In this document: positions 1 through 4,535 of the stretch, piece by piece
Position numbering within the stretch: position 1 is the first letter of the stretch
Layout of the letters: every line of letters starts with the position of its first letter
Assembly: GCA_902803635.1 (NCBI GenBank)
Contig: CADCQU010000086.1
Coordinates: forward strand, 1 to 5,521
Source: an uncultured Lachnospiraceae bacterium
Lineage (GTDB): Bacteria > Bacillota > Clostridia > Lachnospirales > Lachnospiraceae
DNA: 5,521 nt
Reading direction: 5' to 3'
Notes under the pieces: model-generated
The model's input: the letters and a program-made list of their open reading frames with translations, nothing else
Told to the model about the DNA's origin: nothing
The model's database searches: none
Program-made: the position numbers and the translations under genes

Positions 1-42
1 CGTAGCCCGCTACGCCTCCTTCCTCCGCCTTGTAGAAACGAA

Positions 43-113
43 TTTATCCTAAGCCATCTGTACAACTTATTTCTCAACAGCTCCTAAGTTGGCAGAGATT
101 TGTATAGGATAAA
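43..113. repeat. Imperfect long inverted repeat (hairpin) downstream of the lipoprotein gene
   Basis: Three nested complementary segments lie in register: tttatccta (43-51) with taggataaa (105-113), atct (56-59) with agat (96-99), and caactta (63-69) with taagttg (85-91). The centre is a 15-base loop (70-84). This could fold into an interrupted stem of about 20 pairs in RNA from either strand. Its right arm runs into the A-tract that becomes the U-tract of the adjacent minus-strand terminator. The function is unknown. It could be a small mobile-element remnant, a processing site or a chance structure; only the complementarity is seen directly. Confidence 0.4.
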
Positions 114-150
114 AAAATTGAAGCACCCGCCGGAAACCTGGCGGGTGCTT
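111..150 (-). terminator. Rho-independent terminator of the lipoprotein gene
   Basis: An 11-bp perfect stem, aagcacccgcc (121-131) and ggcgggtgctt (140-150), encloses an 8-base loop. Read on the minus strand it is followed by CAA and then seven T residues (111-117). It begins 15 bases after the lipoprotein stop codon, so it is the natural end of that transcript. The plus-strand side has only a weak, interrupted T-run (ttgcaatttt), so any termination from the left would be less efficient. Confidence 0.9.
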
Positions 151-165
151 TGCAATTTTCTGATA

Positions 166-918
166 TTAAAACTCCAGCTCCCAGTAGTATTCCTCGGGAT
201 CAAGCTCCTCGCCGCGGTCGTCGAAGACGAGGGTGGCGGTTTTGGAGTCCTTGGGGAGGGAGAAACAGACCGTGGCCGTGCAGCTCTCGCCGGGTTTTAC
301 GGACTCGGCCGAGGGATATTCTTTCTCCTCCCCGAAAAGATAGGGGGCGCAGGCCTTGTCGTCCGCGTCGTAGAGGCGGAAGAAGAGGGAATTGACACGG
401 AGCTCGTCGTCGTAATCGGTGCTGGTGTAGGTGTAGACGATGCGGACGACCTTCTCCGCGTCGAGCCCTTCCACGCGATCCTTCGTGAGGACGGCCTTGT
501 TAATGGTGAGATCGTAGAAGCCGAGGGAGGATTCCGGCGTGACGGTCTCCCCGATTTTTGCCAGTTTGGCATTTTCCGAGAGGGAAATGGCCTCGCCGGG
601 GATGGCGGCGAGCCCCTCGGGGTTGTACTTTGCCTCTTCCGGTCCCGAGTAGACCTCGCTGGTCTCGCTGGCAAGGTAGGCGGGAAGCGAATCCTCCGGC
701 TCCGGGATGGGCGTACCCTCCGGCGGGAGAACATCGCTGCTCTCCAAAGAGGAGTCGGTTGTCGAGGAGATGGACGAAGGCGTGGTCATCGCGGAGATGG
801 GGGTGCCGCCGGAATCCTCCGGGAAGGAGGAGGCGGCGAGCCGCTCGTCCCCACAGCCGGAGAGAAGAAGAAGCCCCAGAGCGGCGGCCAGAGCCGGGGC
901 AAGGAATTTTTTGATCAT
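166..918 (-). CDS. Secreted lipoprotein with C-terminal Ig-like (DUF4352/DUF5067-type) domain
   Basis: This encodes a 250-residue exported lipoprotein of unknown role. The start at 918 is chosen because GGAGG (plus positions 926-930) sits 7 bases upstream; longer in-frame starts have no such site and would bury the signal peptide. Residues 1-22 form a type II signal peptide: a KK basic start, a hydrophobic A/L core and the lipobox LSGC, with Cys22 as the predicted lipidated residue. Residues of about 23-105 are rich in Ser, Thr, Pro and Glu and look like a disordered linker. Residues of about 110-250 alternate beta strands (for example KVVRIVYTYTS and TATVCFSLP), resembling the DUF4352/DUF5067 Ig-like domains of Firmicutes lipoproteins. 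That family call is from memory of the pattern and is tentative. The gene is monocistronic here, divergent from the infC operon, with its own promoter and terminator. The protein should be anchored to the outer face of the cytoplasmic membrane; a ligand cannot be inferred. Confidence 0.88.
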   Translation of the reverse strand: MIKKFLAPALAAALGLLLLSGCGDERLAASSFPEDSGGTPISAMTTPSSISSTTDSSLESSDVLPPEGTPIPEPEDSLPAYLASETSEVYSGPEEAKYNPEGLAAIPGEAISLSENAKLAKIGETVTPESSLGFYDLTINKAVLTKDRVEGLDAEKVVRIVYTYTSTDYDDELRVNSLFFRLYDADDKACAPYLFGEEKEYPSAESVKPGESCTATVCFSLPKDSKTATLVFDDRGEELDPEEYYWELEF

Positions 919-986
919 TCGAAATCCTCCAAAAATGGAAAACAAAACAAGCCATGGACGGTATACGAATCTCATGGCGGGACATT

Positions 987-1015
987 TGCTATACGAAGTT
1001 TTACATAGTATAGCA
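987..1015. promoter_or_regulatory. Operator-like palindrome over the lipoprotein promoter
   Basis: tgctatac (987-994) and gtatagca (1008-1015) are perfect 8-base inverted arms around a 13-base centre, giving half-sites 21 bases apart, about two helical turns. The right arm is the extended -10 element itself and the left arm lies just past the expected transcription start. A further direct copy of tatacgaa is at 962-969, matching 990-997. This suggests a binding site for a dimeric repressor, but it could also form a hairpin in the 5' end of the transcript. No regulator gene lies in the window. Confidence 0.45.
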
Positions 1016-1035
1016 TGATTTCTACCGCCTTTCCA
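1007..1035 (-). promoter_or_regulatory. Extended -10 promoter of the lipoprotein gene
   Basis: On the minus strand a -10 box TATACT (1007-1012) is directly preceded by the extended element TGC (1013-1015). A weak -35-like TGGAAA (1030-1035) lies 17 bp further upstream. Transcription should begin near position 1000, giving a 5' leader of about 80 bases before the start codon at 918. The weak -35 combined with a TGn element suggests dependence on the extended -10. It is overlapped by the palindrome annotated at 987-1015. Confidence 0.6.
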
Positions 1036-1097
1036 GAGGAAAGTGAAGGATTCACAGATACTCCACAATTCGAAGGGACTCTATTTGTTGCTTTCTA

Positions 1098-1153
1098 CTT
1101 GGCTCCCCCTCAGGGGGAGCTGTCAGCGACGAAGGAGCTGACTGAGAGGGGTA
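1098..1153 (+). repeat. REP-like palindromic unit, copy 1
   Basis: This unit holds an 8-bp stem gctccccc/gggggagc (1102-1109 and 1113-1120, loop tca), then a second stem gtcagc/gctgac (1122-1127 and 1137-1142), then gagagggg. It aligns over most of its length with the reverse complement of the unit at 1196-1253: cttg-c-tccccct, ggggag, the second stem and gagagggg are all kept in order. Two-stem GC-rich units like this resemble REP/BIME-type intergenic elements, which are non-autonomous and dispersed by RAYT-like transposases in other bacteria. No transposase is present here. Confidence 0.7.
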
Positions 1154-1195
1154 ACCCAAGGGACTCCTTTTTCTATGATGCTTTTCACTCCCCGC

Positions 1196-1253
1196 TACGC
1201 CCCCTCTCCGTCACGGCTTCGCCGTGCCACCTCCCCCTCAAGGGGGAGGCAAG
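1196..1253 (-). repeat. REP-like palindromic unit, copy 2 (inverted)
   Basis: Read on the minus strand this is a diverged copy of the unit at 1098-1153, so the two form an inverted pair about 42 bases apart. Its stems are cctccccc/gggggagg (1230-1237 and 1242-1249) and cacggc/gccgtg (1212-1217 and 1221-1226, loop ttc). Both stems differ in sequence from those of copy 1, yet the pairing is kept by matched changes, which suggests the fold matters. The segment cccgctacgcc at 1191-1201 recurs exactly at 6-16. Confidence 0.7.
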
Positions 1254-1334
1254 AGGAGCGGCGTTTTCGTGGAGCGAACCGCCGGAACTGTAACGTCACG
1301 GCGAGGATTTTTTACAAAAATATAAAAATTTTTC

Positions 1335-1363
1335 TTGACGGGGGGCATTTGGCGTGGTAAAGT
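1335..1363 (+). promoter_or_regulatory. Promoter of the infC-rpmI-rplT operon
   Basis: A -35 box TTGACG (1335-1340, five of six consensus bases) is separated by 17 bp from TAAAGT (1358-1363, four of six). The -10 is preceded by TGG (1355-1357), an extended -10 element. The region just upstream (1308-1333) is very A/T-rich, like an UP element. Initiation near 1370 would give a leader of about 180 bases before the infC start, as expected for this feedback-controlled operon. Confidence 0.75.
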
Positions 1364-1470
1364 TATGGACAGTCGCCGGACAAATGATGTTCGGCGGGTA
1401 TTTGTCAAAAACAAGTAGAGGATGGCTCTCACCCCGGCACGTGGCTAGTGACCGGGCGTTCATATCGACA

Positions 1471-1529
1471 GAGGCGGGCAAAGGCCTTCTTTCTGTGCGT
1501 GTGGACGGGCGGCCTCTGCCCGTCTTTTT
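1471..1529 (+). terminator. Intrinsic terminator (attenuator) in the infC leader
   Basis: Two mutually exclusive hairpins end at the same T-run (1525-1529). The short one is gacgggc/gcccgtc (1504-1510 with 1518-1524, 7-base loop). The long one pairs gggcaaaggcc (1476-1486) with ggcctctgccc (1511-1521) with one mismatch, and extends outward to about 1472/1525. A further alternative pairs cagaggc (1469-1475) with gcctctg (1512-1518), which would break the short hairpin. Termination here would stop transcription just before the infC ribosome binding site at 1537. Confidence 0.75.
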
Positions 1530-1536
1530 CATTTGA

Positions 1537-1541
1537 GGAGG
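1537..1541 (+). promoter_or_regulatory. Ribosome binding site that fixes the AUU start of infC
   Basis: GGAGG at 1537-1541, within gaggaggg, lies 8 bases before ATT at 1550-1552. The first in-frame ATG (1562-1564) is 20 bases away and has no Shine-Dalgarno sequence of its own. The spacing therefore selects the AUU codon. Confidence 0.85.
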
Positions 1542-1549
1542 GTACGAAG

Positions 1550-2053
1550 ATTAGCGAGTTAATGATAAATGAGCAGATCCGGGACAGGGAGATCCGTCTC
1601 ATTGGGGCAAATGGCGAACAGCTTGGTATCATGTCCGCCTACGAGGCACAGAAGATTGCGGACGAAGCGGGGCTCGATCTGGTGAAGATCGCGCCGATGG
1701 CGACTCCCCCGGTATGCAAGATCATCGATTACGGGAAGTACAAGTACGAACAGGTACGCAAGGAGAAGGAAGCCCGCAAGAAGCAGAAAATCGTTGAGGT
1801 CAAGGAGATTCGCATGTCCCCGAACATTGACACCAACGATCTGAACACGAAGATTTCCGCAACGCGCAAGTTCCTCGAGAAGGGGAACAAGGTGAAGGTC
1901 AGCATCCGTTTCCGCGGGCGCGAGATGACCCACACGGCCCAGAGCCGCCCGATGATGGACGACTTCGCCACGCAGCTTTCGGATATCGCCGTGGTCGAGA
2001 AGCCCCCGAAGATGGAGGGGCGCTTCATGACCATGTTCCTTGCAGCAAAATAA
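1550..2053 (+). CDS. infC: Translation initiation factor IF-3
   Basis: IF3 binds the 30S subunit, keeps it apart from 50S and checks start codon-anticodon pairing during initiation. The 167-residue product is of normal length. The N-terminal domain (about 1-70) carries the family signature [15 protein letters not shown] (residues 53-67). A lysine-rich helical linker follows (about 68-85). The C-terminal domain holds the conserved block [19 protein letters not shown] (108-126). The start is called at ATT because of the ribosome binding site spacing; a start at ATG 1562 would remove four residues and leave no proper binding site. An AUU start is the known device for IF3 autoregulation in other bacteria, since IF3 itself rejects this codon. 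It is the first gene of the operon, 23 bases before rpmI. Functional assignment is very secure; the exact start is slightly less so. Confidence 0.97.
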   Translation: MSELMINEQIRDREIRLIGANGEQLGIMSAYEAQKIADEAGLDLVKIAPMATPPVCKIIDYGKYKYEQVRKEKEARKKQKIVEVKEIRMSPNIDTNDLNTKISATRKFLEKGNKVKVSIRFRGREMTHTAQSRPMMDDFATQLSDIAVVEKPPKMEGRFMTMFLAAK

Positions 2054-2076
2054 AGGATAGAGAGGAGAAAACTACC

Positions 2077-2274
2077 ATGCCGAAGATGAAGACCAAGAGA
2101 GCCGCAGCTAAGCGCTTTCATGTGACAGGTACCGGAAAACTGAAGAGGATGAAGGCTTACAAGAGCCACATTCTGACCAAGAAGAGCGCCAAGACCAAGA
2201 GAAACCTTCGGAAGGCCACCATCACGGACCAGACGAACGCCAAGGTCATGAAGAAGCTTCTGCCGTATCAGTAA
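2077..2274 (+). CDS. rpmI: 50S ribosomal protein L35 (bL35)
   Basis: This small, highly basic ribosomal protein of 65 residues has the usual family length. It begins [14 protein letters not shown] and has the typical [19 protein letters not shown] segment (residues 17-35) with the KTKRNLR stretch after it. L35 is a late-assembling component of the large subunit. AGGAG at 2063-2067 is 9 bases before the ATG. It sits between infC and rplT, the standard order for this operon, and should be co-transcribed and co-regulated with them. Confidence 0.98.
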   Translation: MPKMKTKRAAAKRFHVTGTGKLKRMKAYKSHILTKKSAKTKRNLRKATITDQTNAKVMKKLLPYQ

Positions 2275-2311
2275 GGATTTAGCCTGTCAACAGAATTGGA
2301 GGTAATAGAAA

Positions 2312-2668
2312 ATGGCAAGAATTAAAGGCGGCTTGAACGCTAAGAAAAGACATAACCGTGTACTGAAGCTGGCGAAGGGTTACTACGGCGCCCGCTCGAA
2401 GCAGTACAGAATCGCGAAGCAGTCCGTCATGCGCGCGCTGGCCAGCTCTTTCGCCGGCCGCAAGCAGAGGAAGCGCGACTTCCGCAAGCTCTGGATTGCC
2501 CGTATCAACGCGGGTGCCCGTATGAACGGCCTTTCCTACAGCCGTTTCATGTATGGCCTGAAGCTCGCCGAGATCGACATCAACCGCAAGATCCTTGCGG
2601 ACCTCGCCGTCAACGATGCGGAAGCCTTTGCCTCCCTCGTGGAACTCGCAAAGTCGAAGCTCGCCTGA
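2312..2668 (+). CDS. rplT: 50S ribosomal protein L20 (bL20)
   Basis: L20 binds 23S rRNA early and is needed for large-subunit assembly. The 118-residue length is typical. The basic N-terminal extension ([21 protein letters not shown], then [21 protein letters not shown]) and the globular C-terminal part containing [20 protein letters not shown] are both hallmarks. GGAGG at 2298-2302 lies 9 bases upstream of the ATG. It is the last gene of the operon, 37 bases after rpmI and followed by a terminator. In Firmicutes L20 is the known repressor of its own operon through the leader RNA, which fits the structured region at 1370-1549. Confidence 0.98.
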   Translation: MARIKGGLNAKKRHNRVLKLAKGYYGARSKQYRIAKQSVMRALASSFAGRKQRKRDFRKLWIARINAGARMNGLSYSRFMYGLKLAEIDINRKILADLAVNDAEAFASLVELAKSKLA

Positions 2669-2676
2669 CGTTATAC

Positions 2677-2709
2677 TTGACAAATGTAAACCGGCACGCA
2701 GCCTATATT
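2677..2709 (+). promoter_or_regulatory. Possible weak promoter for rarA nested in the terminator
   Basis: A perfect -35 hexamer TTGACA (2677-2682) stands just before the terminator stem and a -10-like TATATT (2704-2709) lies in its apical loop. The spacing is 21 bp, longer than the 16-18 bp optimum, so the promoter would be weak or need help. No better candidate lies between rplT and rarA. Confidence 0.3.
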
Positions 2710-2730
2710 TCCGCTGTATGCCGGTTTTCT
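2688..2730 (+). terminator. Rho-independent terminator after rplT
   Basis: A 9-bp perfect outer stem, aaaccggca (2688-2696) and tgccggttt (2719-2727), continues after a 2-by-2 internal loop into cagc/gctg (2699-2702 with 2713-2716). The last stem bases and the following t-c-ttt give a T-rich tail. It starts 20 bases after the rplT stop codon, so it ends the ribosomal operon. Confidence 0.82.
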
Positions 2731-2765
2731 TTACCCTCACGCCAAATGCCGGAAGGGAGGATGGC

Positions 2766-4085
2766 ATGGATTTTTTTGATTATATGAAGACGAAGAATCT
2801 GAAGAAGGAGTCCCCGCTTGCGAGCCGCCTCCGCCCGCGGACGCTGGAGGAGGTGGTGGGGCAGCAGCATATCATCGGGAAGGGCCGTCTTCTCTACCGC
2901 GCCATCCGCGCCGACCGCCTCACCTCGGTGATTTTTTACGGGCCGCCAGGCACCGGCAAGACCACGCTCGCACAGGTCATCGCGAACACCACAGATGCGA
3001 ATTTCCGGCAGATTAACGCCACCACCTCGGGAAAGAAGGACATGGAGACTGTCGTCGCCGAGGCCAAGGAGGCCATGGGCGGCTACGGCCGGCGGACAAT
3101 CCTCTTCATCGACGAGATCCACCGCTTCAACAAGGCCCAGCAGGACTATCTCCTGCCATTTGTCGAGGACGGTACCGTCATCCTCATCGGGGCGACGACG
3201 GAGAACCCCTATTTTGAGGTAAACTCCGCCCTGCTGTCCCGCTCCACGATTTTTGAGCTGCACCCGCTCGAAAAGGAGGACATCGCCACGCTTCTCGACC
3301 GCGCGATGGCCGATGCCGAGCGAGGTCTTGGGGCAATGCACGTCCGTCTCGACCCGGCGGCCCGCGATTTCCTCGCGGACGTCGCCGGCGGGGATGCGCG
3401 GACGGCCCTCAACGCCCTGGAGCTGGCGGCCATGACCACCGACCCGGGGCCGGACGGGAACATTTGCATCGATCTTGATGTCGCCGCGGACTGCATCCAG
3501 CGGCGGGCCGTCCACTACGACAACGGCGGGGACCAGCACTACGACACGATTTCGGCCTTCATCAAGAGCATGCGCGGCTCCGACCCGGACGCGGCGGTCT
3601 TTTACCTCGCGAAAATGCTCCGGGCGGGGGAGGACATCAAGTTCATCGCCCGCCGGATCATGATTTGCGCATCGGAGGACGTGGGCATGGCTGACCCAAA
3701 CGCGATCTGCGTTGCGACCGCGGCCGCCCTCATCGTCGAGCGCGTGGGCATGCCCGAGGCGCGGATCCCGCTGGCCGAGGCCGCCGTCTATGTCGCGACC
3801 GCCCCGAAGAGCAACGCCTCGTACCTCGCGGTGGGGGAGGCCCTTCGGACGGTGGACAAGGTGCGGACCTCCGTGCCGGGTCATCTTATGAACATCCATG
3901 CAAATGGCGAGGGTGACGAGGAGAAGGCGGTGGGCTACAAATACGCGCACGACTTCCCGAACCACTACGTCGAGCAGCAGTATCTCCCGGATGAGATCCT
4001 GGGGAAACGCTTTTACGAGCCGACGACAAATGGCTACGAGAGGAAGGTGCGCGAGTATCTGAAGTTTCTTGGGAAGGATGTTTGA
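2766..4085 (+). CDS. rarA: Replication-associated recombination protein RarA/MgsA (AAA+ ATPase)
   Basis: RarA (MgsA, related to eukaryotic WRNIP1) is a tetrameric clamp-loader-like ATPase that acts at stalled forks and on single-stranded DNA ends. The 439-residue product has normal length. Motifs seen: GQQHIIG (32-38), Walker A GPPGTGKT (59-66, Lys65), Walker B LFIDEIHRFNK (113-123), sensor 1 GATTENP (142-148), and the arginine finger in SALLSR (Arg159). The C-terminal MgsA-type region includes RRIMICASEDVG and the closing HDFPNHYVEQQYLP segment. The start at 2766 follows GGAGG at 2756-2760 with 5 bases between; the ATG at 2718 lies inside the terminator stem and the one at 2784 is too far from the site. 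It sits 97 bases after rplT, beyond the terminator, on the same strand. No clear plus-strand terminator follows it. Confidence 0.96.
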   Translation: MDFFDYMKTKNLKKESPLASRLRPRTLEEVVGQQHIIGKGRLLYRAIRADRLTSVIFYGPPGTGKTTLAQVIANTTDANFRQINATTSGKKDMETVVAEAKEAMGGYGRRTILFIDEIHRFNKAQQDYLLPFVEDGTVILIGATTENPYFEVNSALLSRSTIFELHPLEKEDIATLLDRAMADAERGLGAMHVRLDPAARDFLADVAGGDARTALNALELAAMTTDPGPDGNICIDLDVAADCIQRRAVHYDNGGDQHYDTISAFIKSMRGSDPDAAVFYLAKMLRAGEDIKFIARRIMICASEDVGMADPNAICVATAAALIVERVGMPEARIPLAEAAVYVATAPKSNASYLAVGEALRTVDKVRTSVPGHLMNIHANGEGDEEKAVGYKYAHDFPNHYVEQQYLPDEILGKRFYEPTTNGYERKVREYLKFLGKDV

Positions 4086-4131
4086 AAACCACGAGCTTGG
4101 TTCGTTGGAAAACAAATGGTCACGATTCGGG

Positions 4132-4143
4132 TGTTCATGAACA
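4132..4143. repeat. Perfect 12-base palindrome TGTTCATGAACA
   Basis: The sequence at 4132-4143 is its own reverse complement over 12 bases. No T-run follows, so it is not a terminator. Its half-site TGTTCA/TGAACA recurs at 4313-4318, 4324-4329 and 4389-4394. It may be a protein-binding site, but no promoter could be matched to it. Confidence 0.35.
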
Positions 4144-4194
4144 TGAAGGGAAGGCGAAAAAACAGTCTTGAAAGGACAGCTGTTACCAAGAGGA

Positions 4195-4231
4195 CAAAAA
4201 AAGAAGGCCGCTATGAGGGGGTGCGGCCTTC
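4195..4231 (-). terminator. Minus-strand Rho-independent terminator
   Basis: A 9-bp perfect stem, gaaggccgc (4203-4211) and gcggccttc (4223-4231), has an 11-base loop. On the minus strand it is followed directly by a run of seven T residues ending at about 4196. On the plus strand only cccggg follows, so it does not serve rarA well in the intrinsic-terminator sense. It implies a leftward transcript from within 4232-4535. Confidence 0.8.
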
Positions 4232-4290
4232 CCGGGTTCGCCGACTCACGCCGGCTTAGAAAAAGTGAGTGCTGCTATGCTTCAGCACGA
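4195..4290 (-). ncRNA. Candidate small RNA with GNRA-capped hairpin and terminator
   Basis: Read on the minus strand, three hairpins follow each other without a gene. First is GTGCTG/CAGCAC (4270-4275 with 4284-4289). Second is GCCGGC-GTGA-GTCGGC (4240-4255), a six-pair stem with one G-U pair closed by a GTGA loop, which fits the stable GNRA tetraloop class. Third is the terminator stem at 4203-4231. The GNRA loop form appears only on the minus strand, and so does the U-tract, so both agree on direction. Upstream (4291-4302) is A/T-rich with -10-like TATTAT (4294-4299), but no good -35 is visible. It may instead be the 3' end of a longer transcript. No known RNA family was recognised. Confidence 0.4.
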
Positions 4291-4310
4291 TAATAATATA
4301 ACAAGCAATT

Positions 4311-4329
4311 GTGAACAGCGTGTGAACAA
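4311..4329. repeat. Tandem direct repeat of tgtgaaca, 11-base period
   Basis: Two identical copies of tgtgaaca lie at 4311-4318 and 4322-4329, exactly 11 bases apart, which puts them on the same face of the DNA helix. They precede, on the minus strand, the A/T-rich segment in front of the candidate small RNA, a natural place for an activator or repressor site. The function is not known. Confidence 0.4.
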
Positions 4330-4433
4330 ATACCGTTTTGGAAAAAATATTTTTGCTCAAAATCAAATGCTCAATAAAAACCATGTTTTTGAACACTCTA
4401 GGGGGAGGCAAGGGTCGAGGCTGCCTGTTTTGC

Positions 4434-4462
4434 GGCAATTTTATTTTTTTAAAGAAATTGCC
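4434..4462. promoter_or_regulatory. Inverted repeat overlapping the -35 region of the next gene
   Basis: ggcaattt (4434-4441) and aaattgcc (4455-4462) are perfect 8-base inverted arms around a 13-base A/T-rich centre. The right arm covers most of the TTGCCA -35 box at 4458-4463. The half-site spacing is 21 bases, the same geometry as the palindrome at the lipoprotein promoter but with a different sequence. It looks like an operator for a dimeric DNA-binding protein. Confidence 0.45.
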
Positions 4463-4486
4463 AAGCGTGCAGAAATATGAGAAAAT
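4458..4486 (+). promoter_or_regulatory. Promoter of the secreted repeat protein gene
   Basis: A -35 box TTGCCA (4458-4463, five of six) is followed by a 17-bp spacer ending in the extended element TGA (4478-4480), and then GAAAAT (4481-4486, four of six). Transcription would start near 4493, leaving about 43 bases before the ATG. Confidence 0.55.
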
Positions 4487-4535
4487 AAGGAAGGTTCCGT
4501 GGAACGACGGGACGGACATGGAAAGGAGGAACAGG

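Larger units (their letters stand above)
1370..1549 (+). ncRNA. Structured infC operon leader, probable L20-type attenuator
   Basis: The leader between the promoter and infC can form several hairpins. The first is cgccgga/ttcggcg (1374-1380 with 1390-1396). It competes with gacaaat/atttgtc (1379-1385 with 1400-1406). The third is cccggcac (1433-1440) with gtg-a-ccggg (1448-1456, one bulged A). Last come the terminator-type hairpins ending at 1529. In Firmicutes this operon is known to be repressed when L20 binds a leader that mimics its 23S rRNA site and promotes premature termination. The position, length and final hairpin fit that class, but I cannot confirm a match to a known leader model from sequence alone. 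Confidence 0.65.
4086..4535. other. Long intergenic region without a convincing protein gene
   Basis: These 450 bases lie between rarA and the secreted repeat protein. The part from 4261 to 4500 is much richer in A/T than the flanking genes. They hold a 12-base perfect palindrome, a minus-strand terminator with upstream hairpins, two direct repeats of tgtgaaca one helical turn apart (4311-4318 and 4322-4329), and the promoter region of the next gene. Two small open frames exist (4137-4259 plus, 4256-4519 minus), but neither has a ribosome binding site. Confidence 0.6.

Noticed and set aside
100..1008. 302-codon plus-strand open frame opposite the lipoprotein gene
   Set aside because: It is antisense to a gene with a clear signal peptide, lipobox, ribosome binding site, promoter and terminator. 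The plus frame starts inside the terminator A-tract and has no ribosome binding site.
919..1068. Longer start for the lipoprotein at 1068
   Set aside because: It would add 50 residues before the signal peptide and place translation start upstream of the predicted transcription start. GGAGG at 926-930 fits the start at 918.
1098..1253. CRISPR array or transposon terminal repeats
   Set aside because: There are only two diverged copies in inverted orientation, with no regular spacers, no transposase and no target-site duplication.
1448..1549. N-terminal extension of IF3 from the ATG at 1448
   Set aside because: The 34 extra residues are translated from the attenuator hairpin and T-run and do not resemble IF3. 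The strong ribosome binding site at 1537 lies inside this stretch and points to ATT 1550.
2703..4115. 470-codon minus-strand open frame opposite rarA
   Set aside because: It is the antisense shadow of a GC-rich gene. The plus-strand frame has full AAA+ motifs and a ribosome binding site; the minus frame shows no recognisable domain and is full of R, V, G and H.
4232..4240. tRNA-like ggttcg motif
   Set aside because: No acceptor, D or anticodon stems can be built around it; it belongs to the linker between two hairpins.
4137..4259. Plus-strand open frame of 40 codons encoding a very basic peptide
   Set aside because: There is no Shine-Dalgarno sequence, the start codon lies inside the 12-base palindrome, and the frame runs straight through a terminator hairpin.
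4256..4519. Minus-strand open frame of 87 codons ending just before the minus-strand terminator
   Set aside because: It has no ribosome binding site before 4519 or before the internal ATG, and it runs across the plus-strand promoter, the inverted repeat and A/T-rich DNA. The composition looks non-coding (runs of F, I, K, L). The terminator fits a small RNA as well.
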